This document shows positions 10,425-21,547 of a DNA stretch of 64,000 nt, piece after piece (position 1 is the first letter of the stretch; the number at the start of each line of letters is the position of its first letter). The stretch comes from Archivesica marissinica (lineage: Eukaryota; Mollusca; Bivalvia; Venerida; Vesicomyidae), in contig CM026390.1 in assembly GCA_014843695.1 (NCBI GenBank), positions 3,741,213-3,805,212 on the forward strand, read 5' to 3'. The translations under genes and the position numbers were made by a program. The notes under the pieces are model-generated. The model worked only from the letters and a program-made list of their open reading frames with translations, did not search any database and was not told where the DNA came from.

Positions 10425-11248
10425 ACTTTTGGGGGAAGTGGGAAACCTGTGATTGTGCCCTTAACAGGTTTTATTTAATAAATGTAAACAAAATATAGTT
10501 AAAATACACAATATAATATGCTTATTAAATAAATTATTTGAGTGCATGACAAGTGTAGCTAGCAGAACAGGATAATTGTTTTATCTCACAAATGTGCTTG
10601 TATTCAGTGTAATACAGCCATTGCATATTTTCTTAAATCAACACACGTGTAATAAGTTAATAACACATCTACTGTGCCATCTATTTACATCCTCATTTAT
10701 GAGGGTGGAGATTTGAAGAATGACTACTCTTCACTACAAGATACTATCGCTAAATATTGAAACGGAATACCATCGGAAATTGCCGAACAGGCACGATTAT
10801 ACGCGATCATTTCCGAATATACACGATTGCTCTCGTAGCCTCATTTACACCGCAAACATATTATGTCCCGTTTCTGTGTTATAGCGACGAGATGGCGGAT
10901 TTTAATTATTAAGTTTAAGTGGTAATGGGTCGATTCGGCGTACTTGAAGTAAGGACGACTTAAATCTTGAGTAAATATGTCAAATCAGACGCACATTGTA
11001 AAACTATTTATCGTTCCGTTGACCAGTAAACAATGGCGGCCAATTAAATGTTTTATCAACATTGCAGTGCCTCGCTTTCGAGTTAGGATTAATGCTAGTC
11101 AATAATTACACGGACAATCCGTCCAGTTTCCCCAGGAGTTGATATCATCAGAAGCTCAATATGGCCCAATTAATAGTCTTGGTGTTAAAATATATTTATT
11201 TGACTGACCAGGCAAAATATATCGACACCTGTTCCCCGGCTAATGAGG
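10425..11248. other. Single-copy sequence, longest gene-free unique stretch in this part
   Basis: No exon was recognised. Two small gatggcgg/caatggcggcc motifs at 10891 and 11033 resemble YY1-type sites common near animal transcription starts, but nothing else supports a promoter. Confidence 0.4.
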
Positions 11249-11905
11249 GTCCAATCTAGCAGATAGAAAATAAACATTGTATGTACACTAAAACAATGCT
11301 CAGTTAGAAAGCCGTGCCACAGGACTAGTACACGCTCAGTTAGAAAACCATGCCGCAGGACTAGTACACTCTCAGTTAGAAAGCCGTGCCGCAGGACTAG
11401 TACACGCTCAGTTAGAAAGCCGTGCCACAGGACTAGTACACTCTCAGTTAGAAAGCCATGCCGCAGGACTAGTACACGCTCAGATAGAATGCCGTGCCGC
11501 AGGACTAGTACACTCTCAGTTAGAAAGCCGTGCCACAGGACTAGTACACTCTCAGTTAGAAAGCCATGCCGCAGGACTAGTACACGCTCAGATAGAATGC
11601 CGTGCCGCAGGACTAGTACACTCTCAGTTAGAAAGCCATGCCACAGGACTAGTACACGCTCAGATAGAATGCCGTGCCGCAGGACTAGTACACTCTCAGT
11701 TAGAAAGCCATGTCGCAGGACTAGTACACGCTCAGTTAGAAAGCCATGCCACAGGACTAGTACACGCTCAGTTAGAAAGCCGTGCCGCAGGACTAGTACA
11801 CTCTCAGTTAGAAAGCCGTGCCGCAGGACTAGTACACATGTTCACAAGGGTCCAATCTGGCAGATACAACAATAAACATTGTATGTACACTAAAACAACG
11901 CTCAG
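11249..11905. repeat. Direct duplication flanking the 36-bp array
   Basis: The sequence gggtccaatctagcagata...taaacattgtatgtacac occurs at 11248-11296 and again, slightly diverged, at 11849-11897. Both copies run straight into gctcagttagaaagccgtg. The 36-bp array therefore lies between two copies of its own left flank. Confidence 0.8.
11297..11836. repeat. Minisatellite, 36-bp unit, 15 copies
   Basis: Units contain ctcagttagaaagcc and gcaggactagtacac, with several two-state positions (cacgct/cactct; ccacag/ccgcag). Period 36 gives a 128-residue open frame that is a repeat artefact. Confidence 0.96.
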
Positions 11906-11917
11906 TTAGAAAGCCGT

Positions 11918-12530
11918 GGTAGTGCAAATGATACAGTGTGACGACCAATGGAGGATAGTGCAATGATACAGTGTGACACCCCAATGGAGGATAGTGCAAT
12001 GATACAGGGTGGTGATCAATGGAGGATAGTGTAATGATACATTGTGGTGATCAATGGAGGATAGTGCAATGATATGTGTGACAACCAATGGAGGATATTG
12101 CAATGATACAGTGTGACGGCCAATGGAGGATATTGCAATGATACAGTGTGACGACCAATGGAGGATAGTGCAATGATACAGTGTGACGACCAATGCAGGA
12201 TAGTGCAATGATACAGTGTGACGACCAATGCAGGATAGTGCAATGATACAGTGTGACGACCAATGCAGGATAGTGCAATGATACAGTGTGACGACCAATG
12301 GAGGATAGTGCAATGATACAGTGTGACGACCAATGCAGGATAGTGCAATGATACAGTGTGATGACCAATGCAGGATAGTGCAATGATACAGTGTGACGAC
12401 CAATGGAGGATAGTGCAATGATACAGTGTGACGACCAATGCAGGATAGTGCAATGATACAGTGTGACGACCAATGCAGGATAGTGCAATGATAGTGTGAT
12501 GACCAATGGAGGATAGTGCAATGATACAGA
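11918..12530. repeat. Minisatellite, 35-bp unit, derived from a SINE
   Basis: About 17 copies contain ggatagtgcaatgatacag plus tgtgacgaccaatg. The first part is identical to the minus strand of the family 1 SINE (ggaggatagtgcaatgatac). The last copy continues directly into the rest of that SINE at 12509. The three open minus-strand frames (up to 237 residues) are artefacts. Confidence 0.95.
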
Positions 12531-12682
12531 CAGAGACACATTCCAGAGTCTCCTCTGGTTCTTTTACGTGCACAGTGTAAAGCACCGACAAGAGACCTCG
12601 GTTTAAAGTCACATCTCAAAGACTGTTAATAGGGTCAGACGGGCGATCTATTTACTTGCAATCCCTGGATTCACAAAGTGGC
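12509..12682 (-). mobile_element. Family 1 SINE, parent of the adjacent 35-bp array
   Basis: On the minus strand this is the SINE central domain (ttaaaccgaggtctc, gtgcacgtaaaagaaccag, gactctggaatgtg). A worn tRNA head (caatccctggattc on the plus strand) lies at the right end. The 3' tail is missing and replaced by the tandem array. Confidence 0.85.
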
Positions 12683-12829
12683 CCTAATATACAATTGTCC
12701 ACATAACAAAGAGCCAATAAACAACAGTTATTAAACTAACTCGATTGTACTAGTGATTAGGGATCAGCAAAGATAAAAAAGGGTCAATCAATAACATTTA
12801 TTGAAAAATATTGTTGAAAGTGTTCAAGA
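12683..12829. other. Single-copy AT-rich sequence
   Basis: Nothing was recognised. Confidence 0.4.
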
Positions 12830-14136
12830 TTAATTAGCCTATTTCCAACCATCAATCAGTTACAACAGATTAATTAGCCTATTTCCAGCCATCACACAGT
12901 TACAACAAACAGATTAATTAGCCTATTTCCAGCCATCACTCAGTTACAACAAACAGATTAATTAGCCTATTTCCAACCATCAATCAATTACAACAAACAG
13001 ATTAAATAACCTATTTCCAACCATCAATCAATTACAACAAACAGATTAATTAGCCTATTTCCAGCCATCACTCAGTTACAACAAACAGATTAATTAACCT
13101 ATTTCCAGCCATCACTCAGTTACAACAAACAGATTAATTAACCTATTTCCAACCATCAATCGGTTACAACAAACAGATTAATTAGCCTATTTCCAACCAT
13201 CACTCAGTTACAACAAACAGATTAATTAGCCTATTTCCAACCATCAATCAATTACAACAAACAGATTAATTAACCTATTTCCAACCATCAATCAATTACA
13301 ACAAACAGATTAATTAGCCTATTTCCAACCATCACTCAGTTACAACAAACAGATTAATTAACTTATTTCCAACCATCAATCAATTACAACAAACAGATTA
13401 ATTAGCCTATTTCCAACCATCACTCAGTTACAACAAACATATTAATTAGCCTATTTCCAACCATCAATCAATGACAACAAACAGATTAATTAACCTATTT
13501 CCAACCATCAATCAATTACAACACACAGATTAATTAGCCTATTTTCCAACCATCAATCAATGACAACAAACAGATTAATTAACCTATTTCCAACCATCAA
13601 TCAATTACAACAAACAGATTAATTAGCCTATTTCCAACCATCAATCAATTACAACAAACAGATTAATTAGCCTATTTCCAACCATCAATCAATTACAACA
13701 AACAGATTAATTAACCTATTTCCAACCATCAATCAATTACAACAAACAGATTAATTAGCCTATTTCCAACCATCACTCAGTTACAACAAACAGATTAATT
13801 AACCTATTTCCAACCATCAATCAATTACAACAAACAGATTAATTAACTTATTTCCAACAATCAATCAATTACAACACACAGATTAATTAGCCTATTTCCA
13901 ACCATCAATCAATTACAACAAACAGATTAATTAGCCTATTTCCAACCATCAATCAATTACAACAAACAGATTAATTAGCCTATTTCCAACCATCAATCAA
14001 TTACAACAAACAGATTAATTAGCCTATTTCCAACCATCACTCAGTTACAACAAACAGATTATTAACCTATTTCCAACCATCAATCAATTACAACAAACAG
14101 ATTAATTAACCTATTTCCAACCATCAATCTGTTACA
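12830..14136. repeat. Minisatellite, 44-bp unit, about 29 copies
   Basis: Units contain acagattaattagcc and tatttccaaccatcaatc. Two-state variants (agcc/aacc; caatcaatt/cactcagtt) are shuffled along the array, with short blocks repeated in order. The first two copies lack the acaaac segment. Confidence 0.97.
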
Positions 14137-14427
14137 ATTAGTCTAATTGACTAGGACTCAATGAAAACATCAACATTTACATATTTTCGAACTAAAACGT
14201 GAATATTTGTCTGTTTTTTGTGCATTAGCATATTCGATAGTTCTGGCGTGTACCATTTATTTTTATTCACAAATAAAATCGCGTGATACCTGTTACAAAA
14301 CTATTACACAAATGTTTTTGGAAAAAAATCCACCCTTATTAACATTTTAATGTACTTTAACATTTATAAAATGTAAGATTTAATTTGGATCTAGGATAGT
14401 CTCTGGTCATCCATTTCCTGCAGACAC
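14137..14427. other. Single-copy AT-rich sequence
   Basis: Nothing was recognised. Confidence 0.4.
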
Positions 14428-15093
14428 ACATTGAATGCATGAGCCAACATAGCTTCTTGCAGACACACATAGAATACATGAGCCAACATAGCTTCCTGCA
14501 GACACACATTGAATGCATGAGCCAACATAGCTTCTTGCAGACACACATGGAATGCATGAGCCAACATAGCTTCCTGCAGACACACATAGAATGCATGAGC
14601 CAACATAGCTTCTTGCAGACACACATAGAATACATGAGCCAACATAGCTTCCTGCAGACACACATAGAATGCATGCTCCAACATAGCTTCTTGCAGACAC
14701 ACATAGAATGCATGAGCCAACATAGCTTCCTGCAGATACACATAGAATGCATGAGCCAACATAGCTTCCTGCAGATACACAGTGAATGCATGGGCCAACA
14801 TAGCTTCCTGCAGATACACATAGAATGCATGAGCCAACATAGCTTCCTGCAGATACACATTGAATGCATGAGCCAACATAGCTTCCTGCAGATACACATT
14901 GAATGCATGAGCCAACATAGCTTCCTGCAGACACACATAGAATGCATGAGCCAACATAGCTTCCTGCAGATACACATAGAATGCATGAGCCAACATAGCT
15001 TCCTGCAGATACACATTGAATGCATGAGCCAACATAGCTTCCTGCAGATACACATTGAATGCATGAGCCAACATAGCTTCCTGCAAACACACA
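14428..15093. repeat. Minisatellite, 39-bp unit, 17 copies
   Basis: Units contain catagcttcctgcagac and acacatagaatgcatgag, with the palindromes ctgcag and atgcat. Period 39 leaves four frames open on both strands (231-269 residues). Their coexistence in several frames shows that they are repeat by-products. Confidence 0.97.
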
Positions 15094-15293
15094 TAAAAAC
15101 ATGTGTACTTTGTCTGCACAATAATAATAAAATGTGAAGTGTTATTATACAGGCCAATGTTGACATAATCGTAAATTGAATTTGTTGTTGATCACATCTC
15201 AGGGCCTAGGCCTACATGTGACAGTTTGTTGCTTTAATGTCTAGCAAGACAAGTCAGCCAGTTTATATAATTATATTGCATTGAAATTAAGAG
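15094..15293. other. Single-copy sequence with part of a flanking duplication
   Basis: The segment 15245-15290 (gacaagtcagcc ... attatattgcattgaa) recurs at 15515-15566 on the other side of the SINE. Confidence 0.6.
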
Positions 15294-15503
15294 GTTTATA
15301 CAAATTTATTTTAACTTGATTGTGAAACAAGTTCTCACAACTTATATTAATCACTCTTAAGACCTCATTCCTGATCGCCACGAGGGAGAGAGAAGAGGCA
15401 TTGTGGAATTTAAATGCCTTGCCTAAGGGCACAATCGTAACGGCTCCAGCAGTGGCTCGAACTCTGGGCCTTTCGCACCTGAATCGAATGCGCTACCACT
15501 GCC
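15294..15503 (-). mobile_element. tRNA-derived SINE (family 2), minus strand
   Basis: Read on the minus strand: a worn tRNA head (gcagtggtagcgcattcg, B box gagttcgagcc), then gccgttacgattgtgccc, ttaggcaaggcatttaaatt, ctctctccctcgtggcgatc, and the tail gagtgattaatataagttg...taaaataaatttgtataaa. It is the same family as 19893, 61650 and 62060. The 63-67 residue open frame here is not a gene. Confidence 0.85.
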
Positions 15504-15786
15504 CATATTCATTCAGACAAGTCAGCCGGCGACGGTGCATGTTATATTATTATATTGCATTGAATTTAATATATAATATTAATATTAATATAAATTCATA
15601 TTAATGCAAGGCTGAGTTAATTTTATTCCGAATAATTTATGTCATACCAAACAATATAACAATAATAATTATTTTTTAGCCTTTGACCTGAAATCTGTCT
15701 GTAATAGATAGGTATTGTTTGTGATTGGCTCTTACCAAACTGTGAATGTGTTGGGACTTCAATGTACTAATAACTAGATATGTCAT
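15504..15786. other. AT-rich sequence
   Basis: Contains the right-hand copy of the duplication described at 15245, then low-complexity attaatattaat tracts. Nothing coding was recognised. Confidence 0.5.
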
Positions 15787-15796
15787 AGTAAATGGT

Positions 15797-16090
15797 TTAC
15801 AGACGGATATGTAGTCCAGTGGTAACACGCTGGACTGATAATCCAGGGATCGCAGGTTCGATCCCCCGTCTGACCCTAATAAAATTAACAGTCTTTCAGA
15901 TGGGACGTTAAACCGAGGTCTCGTGTCAATGCTTTACACCGTGCACGTAAAAGAACCAGAGGAGACTCTGGAATGGGTCTCTGTCTATATCATGCACTAT
16001 CCTCCAAAATCTAAAATAACTAATCTCTTCAGGAGGCGTCGCTCATATGGGCAACCGGTAGCGACGATAAATAAACGTAAAAACACATGC
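15797..16090 (+). mobile_element. Full-length tRNA-derived SINE (family 1) with 10-bp target duplication
   Basis: The head is tRNA-like with A-box region gtccagtggtaacacgc and B box ggttcgatccc. The central domain gggacgttaaaccgaggtct, with gtgcacgtaaaagaacc, is the type shared by many animal SINEs; I believe it is the Nin-DC superfamily. The 3' tail is ggaggcgtcgctcatatggg...gataaataaacgtaaaaacaca. The target duplication agtaaatggt is present at 15787-15796 and 16091-16100. Confidence 0.93.
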
Positions 16091-16100
16091 AGTAAATGGT

Positions 16101-16852
16101 ACTACTACATGTAGGTTAAAGCGGCATTAATTGCAAAAAGCAAACACAATTCATTTTTTTCACGTATAAATGCATTGCTACTTAAAGAATTCTTCCAAAT
16201 ACATTCTAACACTAACAAATAATCAATAAACAGTATTTTTGTGGTCTATAAACATTCAAAATTAAAAGTAGGATTTCATATAACGGTCACCCCTGCTCCT
16301 GAAATAACGTTTGTTTGTCATTGGAGTCAATACCAAACGTGAGATAATGTCGTTTAGAGATACTTTAACTACGATTAGTCTACAAATAAATACGCATAGG
16401 CACACATGTGAGATATAACGGTAAATATGTACCATACATCGTGATATTCAGGATACAAAAGTTGTATTATGCATCGATATCGACCTTATTTACATTATTT
16501 TGTTATGTCAACAATCCGCGTATACGACGTTTGGTTATTAATTGAAATACTCAGTTTTTGAGGCAAATATTTGGAAACAAATTATACCATATAATAGGAA
16601 AATACATTCTGTAGAAATTTGCATTTTCACTGATGTAGTGTTGCTTTAAATGTACAGACATAATTCCACACTCTATGATACAACAAACTATGGTATATTA
16701 TGTGTGGTACAGGCCCAGGGACTTCAGAACTTCTTTTGAAGGTTTTATGACTAATTATTGAAAATATTATTGAACTGATCTTCCAAAAGTTTTGGGATTT
16801 TAGAATCGGTATTTAAGCTTCCCTGGTCTACATGTATATATACATTTGTAGA
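16101..16852. other. Single-copy AT-rich sequence
   Basis: About 750 bp without a recognisable exon, RNA gene or repeat. Confidence 0.45.
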
Positions 16853-17261
16853 ACAATGAGCTTGACAGAAATAGTGAGCTTGACAGAAACAGTGAGATAT
16901 ACAGAAACAGTGACCATGACAGGAACAGTGGGATTGACAGAAACACAAGTTTGACAGAAATAGTGAGCGTGACCAGAACAGTGAGCTTGACAGAAACAGT
17001 GAGCTTGGCAGAATAGTGAGCTTAACAGGAAAATTGAGCTTGACATGAACAGTGAGCTTGACAGAAACAGTGAGCTTGGCAGAATAGTGAGCTTAACAGG
17101 AAAATTGAGCTTGACAGGAACAGTGAGCTTGACAAGAACAGTGAGCTTGACAGGAACAGTGAGCTTGGCAGGAACAGTGAGCTTGACAGGAACAGTGAGC
17201 TTGGTAGAATAGTGAGCTTGACAGGAAAATTGAGCTTGACAGGAACAGTGAGCTTGACATA
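16853..17261. repeat. Minisatellite, 18-bp unit, irregular
   Basis: About 22 copies of gagcttgacaggaacagt occur with many substitutions and 1-2 bp indels. A two- to three-unit block with ttggcagaatagtgagctta is repeated. It is more degenerate than most arrays here, so probably older. Confidence 0.93.
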
Positions 17262-17617
17262 AAAACCTTTCTATTATTGATTTCTTAGTAAAAAATTCAA
17301 TGTTTATTGATTACATGAATTCTAAGATCTGAAATATAACATACAAAACTGTCCCTATCTATTTATTTGGCTAGTGTATTAGAGGGGTTTTATTAGATGC
17401 ATGTAAAGAGATGCAGTTAATCTAACAATCAATACTATCATGGATCATCCACCGAATGCTCGGGGGATCACTCGGGTGGAAAATCACAGACCAATTGTCT
17501 GAAATTGGCTGTGTTTTCATAGATCACTTGTTTTATAAATTGAATATTATGCCCAAAATAATTGCCAATTAGTAGCAACATAGGATATAACAAAGAAACA
17601 TAGTGGAATGGGATTTA
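17262..17617. other. Single-copy sequence
   Basis: Nothing coding was recognised. Confidence 0.4.
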
Positions 17618-17838
17618 CAGTGTACAATAGTTGCATTTACAGTGTACAATAGTTGCATTTACAGTGTACAATAGTTGCATTTACAGTGTACAATAGTTGG
17701 ATTTACAGTGTACAATAGTTGCATTTACAGTGTACAATAGTTGCATTTACAGTGTACAATAGTTGCATTTACAGTGTACAATAGTTGCATTTACAGTGTA
17801 CAATAGTTGCATTTACAGTGTACAATAGTTGCATTTAC
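17618..17838. repeat. Minisatellite, 22-bp unit, 10 near-identical copies
   Basis: Units are acagtgtacaatagttgc plus attt. Only one substitution (ggattt) was seen in the whole array, so it is young or recently homogenised. Confidence 0.96.
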
Positions 17839-17861
17839 TAAAGCAAATCCATCAACAAAAG

Positions 17862-18996
17862 TCATGGTAAACTTAAAGACATATTCCTGTTCATGGTAAA
17901 CTTAAAGACATATTCCTGTTCATGGTAAACTTAAAGACACATTCCTGTCCAAGGTAATCTTAAAGACATATTCCTGTTCATGGTAAACTTAAAGACATAT
18001 TCCTGTTCATGGTAAACTTAAAGACATATTCCTGTCCAAGGTAATCTTAAAGACATATTCCTGTTCATGGTAAACTTAAAGACATATTCCTGTTCATGGT
18101 AAACTTAAAGACATATTCCTGTTCATGGTAAACTTAAAGACATAGTCCTGTTCATGGTAAACTTAAAGACATATTCCTGTTCATGGTAAACTTAAAGACA
18201 TATTCCTGTTCATGGTAAACTTAAAGACATATTCCTGTTCATGGTAAACTTAAAGACATATTCCTGTTCATGGAAATCTTAAAGACATATTCCTGTTTAA
18301 TGTAATCTTAAAGACATATTCCTGTTCATGGTAAACTTAAAGACATATTCCTGTTCATGGAAATCTTAAAGACATATTCCTGTTTAATGTAATCTTAAAG
18401 ACATATTCCTGTTCATGGTAATCTTAAAGACATATTCCTGTTCAATGTAATCTTAAAGACATATTCCTGTTCATGGAAATCTTAGACATATTCCTGTTCA
18501 TGGAAATCTTAAAGACATATTCCTGGTTAATGTAATCTTAAAGACATATTCCTGTTCATAGTAATCTTAAAGACATATTCCTGGTTAATGTAATCTTAAA
18601 GACATATTCCTGTTCAAGGTAATCTTAAAGACATATTCCTGTTCATGGTAAACTTAAAGACATATTCCTGTTCAAGGTAATCTTAAAGACATATTCCTGT
18701 CCAAGGTAATCTTAAAGACATATTCCTGTCCAAGGTAATCTTAAAGACATATTCCTGTCCAAGGTAATCTTAAAGACATATTCCTGTCCAAGATAATCTT
18801 AAAGACATATTCCTGTCCAAGGTAATCTTAAAGACATATTCCTGTTCAAGGTAATCTTAAAGACATATTCCTGTTCATGGAAATCTTAAAGACATATTCC
18901 TGTTCAAGGTAATCTTAAAGACATATTCCTGTTCAAGGTAATCTTAAAGACATATTCCTGTTCAAGGTAATCTTAAAGACATATTCCTGTTCAAGG
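17862..18996. repeat. Minisatellite, 29-bp unit, about 39 copies
   Basis: Units contain catggtaaacttaaagac and atattcctgtt. The first bases vary between subtypes (tcatggtaaac, ccaaggtaatc, ttaatgtaatc), which occur in local runs. It starts 24 bp after the preceding 22-bp array. Confidence 0.97.
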
Positions 18997-19163
18997 TGAC
19001 CGTCACAATTTCTAAGACGTGTAAAACAATTGTAGCAGTTCAAAATCAGTATCAGCCGAGTCTTGCAGTCAAGAAATCTGTTTTAACATCAATCATGTAC
19101 TTGAACAGTTCTAGTCAATGACTTGTGGATGCTGTGAAACAGTATCTTATAGCTCAGTTTAGT
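18997..19163. other. Single-copy sequence
   Basis: Nothing was recognised. Confidence 0.4.
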
Positions 19164-19352
19164 TATGGGGGGGGGGGGGTACTTGTTTTGGATGCTGTGA
19201 ACAACCCAGAGAAACAGTATGCAACTTATCAGAGCACTATAATTGACAGTATTTAGTTATGGGGGGGGGGGGTACTTGTTTTGGATGCTGTGAACAACCC
19301 AGAGAAACAGTATGCAACTTATCAGAGCACTATATTTGACCGTATTTAGTTA
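19164..19352. repeat. Tandem duplication (about 96 bp) with poly-G at each copy start
   Basis: Two copies of a segment begin gttatgggggggggg and continue gtacttgttttggatgctg to cagagcactata. They differ at a couple of bases and in G-run length (about 13 and 12). Confidence 0.9.
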
Positions 19353-19619
19353 TTTGCATATATTTGCATGCTGATGGCGCCGCAGCCTCCGCCGGAAAGG
19401 TGACTGCTTAGTTTCATCTTTCCACTAAAACAGTAAAACTTAAATAATAAGTCATATGATTTTATGCTTTCCAATAAAATACTGTGTTAAAAAAAGGCCC
19501 ATTGGTGTATGTCACAATGTCACGAAATGTCGAACTTCAACAATGCTGCCATATTGCATGCAGTATTTTGTATGATAAATATATATAGTTATTTCATAAT
19601 ATGTTATATGTTATGTTAT
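19353..19619. other. Single-copy sequence
   Basis: A short GC-rich patch (gatggcgccgcagcctccgc) lies at 19373-19394. No exon was recognised. Confidence 0.4.
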
Positions 19620-19872
19620 ATTTCGGGTTTTACGTCTGCATCAGCACCATTTTGGGCTATATCGCCGGCGGGCAGTTTACCTAACAACACCTTTCCTGGG
19701 CAGGCTCCAGCGGTTAACCAGTACTTGGGTGCACCAACCTCCGTAAGAAACTGCCAACTTTTTCATATAAATGAGACATGGCCTGAGCGGGGCTTGAACC
19801 CGTGACCATCAGTGATGATAGGTTACAGTGGTATACAAGTCAGCGACCGTAACCACTCGACCACGGAGGCGG
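19620..19872 (-). mobile_element. tRNA-derived SINE-like element (family 4), minus strand
   Basis: On the minus strand it opens with a tRNA-like head (cctccgtggtcgagtggtta; B box gggttcaagcccc) and continues to gcccaaaatggtgctgatgc and gtaaaacccgaaa. The head and promoter boxes are clear; the family is unnamed by me. The 98-residue plus-strand open frame over it is not a gene. Confidence 0.75.
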
Positions 19873-19892
19873 ACTTCATAAGATGTAATAGG

Positions 19893-20128
19893 TCGTGGAA
19901 GTCGTGATAGCGCAGTGGATGCGCGTTTGCTTCAGGTACGAAAGGTCCGGAGTTCGAGCCCCACTGGAGCCGTTACGATTGTGCCCTTAGGCAAGGCATT
20001 TAAATTCCACATGGCCTCTTCTCTCTCCCTCGTGGCGATTGATTCCATCAGGAATGAGGTCTCGAGAGTGATTTATATAAGTTGAAATAACTTGTTTCGC
20101 AATTGAGCTAAAATAAATTTGTATAAAC
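19893..20128 (+). mobile_element. tRNA-derived SINE (family 2), full length
   Basis: Head gtcgtgatagcgcagtggat and B box gagttcgagccc, then gccgttacgattgtgccc, ttaggcaaggcatttaaatt, ctctctccctcgtggcgatt, and the tail gagagtgatttatataagtt to taaaataaatttgtataaac. The 11-bp minisatellite starts about 30 bp past the tail. Confidence 0.9.
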
Positions 20129-20158
20129 TAAGATGTAATAAAATCAATTATATATGAT

Positions 20159-20755
20159 ACTGTAACACTCCAGTAACACTCCAGTAATACTCCAGTAACA
20201 CTCCAGTAACACTCCAGTAACACTCCTGTAACACTCCAGTAACACTCCAGTAACACTCCAGTAACACTCCAGTAACACTCCAGTAACACTCCAGTAATAC
20301 TCCAGTAACATTCCAGTAACACTCCAGTAACACTCCAGTAACACTCCTGTAACACTCCAGTAACACTCCTGTAACACTCCAGTAACACTCCAGTAATACT
20401 CCAGTAATACTCCAGTAATACTCCTGTAACACTCCAGTAACACTCCAGTAATACTCCTGTAACACTCCAGTAACACTCCAGTAACACTCCTGTAACACTC
20501 CAGTAACACTCCAGTAATACTCCAGTAATACTCCAGTAACATTCCAGTAACACTCCTGTAACACTCCAGTAACACTCCAGTAATACTCCAGTAACACTCC
20601 AGTAATACTCCAGTAACATTCCAGTAACACTCCAGTAACACTCCTGTAACACTCCAGTAACACTCCAGTAATACTCCAGTAACACTCCAGTAACACTCCA
20701 GTAACATTCCAGTAACATTCCAGTAACACTCCAGTAACACTCCAGTAACACTCCA
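20159..20755. repeat. Minisatellite, 11-bp unit, about 54 copies
   Basis: Units are cagtaacactc with cctgtaac, aatac and acatt variants. All three minus-strand frames are open for more than 200 residues because the unit has no stop on that strand. Confidence 0.97.
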
Positions 20756-20892
20756 ACACCATTTCATCTTGAGCCATATGCTGAAATCTCAGTGGGTGGG
20801 GTACGTTTGACCCTCGAAATTAGTACATTTGTCCGACTTTTCAATTATACAATCTGCATGAATATTTGCATTGTTTATGTTTATAGGATGTA
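20756..20892. other. Single-copy sequence
   Basis: Nothing was recognised. Confidence 0.4.
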
Positions 20893-21071
20893 CAGTCAAA
20901 CCTGTGTTAGTGGTCACCTCTATTAAGCAGCCAACCTGTATTAAGCAGCCACTTTCCAGATTCCCAATTTGTTGTTTTACTATATATTTGACTTCTATTA
21001 AGCAGCCAACTGTGCTAAGCAGCCACTTTCTGTGAATTCCTTGGTTGGCTGCTTAAGACAGGTTTGACTCT
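20893..21071. mobile_element. MITE with cagtcaaacct inverted ends, complete
   Basis: The left end cagtcaaacctgtgttag and the right end gacaggtttgact are inverted copies. The interior has repeated ttaagcagcca motifs and gttgttttactatatatttg. The same family occurs at 21403, 28215 and 47409. No transposase is present. Confidence 0.85.
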
Positions 21072-21402
21072 ATAGTGCTGGTATATAATATGAAAATTTC
21101 ATTAATTACTGAATACAAACTAATATTAATACAAATTTACATGCTATTGGGTAGTTTACAATTTTAGCCAAAAATGGAAATAGGTGGGTGTAGAAAACAC
21201 GAAGAAGAATGCTTTATTAAGACTTAAACTTTACAGTTTCTCGTCACAAAACATGCAATAAATATGTTGTACCACGGCTTTGGCATCTGAAACATGCAGT
21301 TTCATATACTAGAGACCCTAACGAACAACTTGTTATGTTCAAACCTATGTGGTAAATTGGGTGTCGATGACCCCTGTGTTAACTCATGGTTGCTGCAGTA
21401 CT
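21072..21402. other. Single-copy sequence
   Basis: Nothing coding was recognised. Confidence 0.4.
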
Positions 21403-21547
21403 ATTAGTGGTCACCTCCATTAAGCAGCCCATATGTATTAATCAACTAGTTTCCACATTCCCAATATGTTGTTTTATTATATATTTGACCGCTATTAAGC
21501 AGCCACCTGTGCTAAGCAGCCAATTTCTGTGATTCCTTGGTTGGCAG
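21403..21547. mobile_element. MITE of the cagtcaaacct family, both ends missing
   Basis: Interior blocks are present in the same order and orientation as in 20893-21071 (ggtcacctccattaagcagc; gttgttttattatatatttg; tgtgattccttggttggc), but neither terminal inverted repeat is. Confidence 0.8.

Noticed and set aside
9288..10452. Arg/Ala/His/Pro-rich open frames (280 and 112 codons).
   Set aside because: The 24-bp unit is a multiple of three, so one frame stays open; a frameshift between the two frames is not compensated and there is no non-repeat coding sequence.
10860..11060. A possible promoter region with two atggcgg motifs.
   Set aside because: Only two short motifs; no first exon, TATA element or CpG-rich context could be recognised.
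15797..15880. Functional tRNA genes at SINE heads (also at 46147, 22990, 19893 and 62060).
   Set aside because: Promoter boxes are present, but the heads continue into SINE bodies, occur in several copies with target duplications, and do not keep a full cloverleaf.
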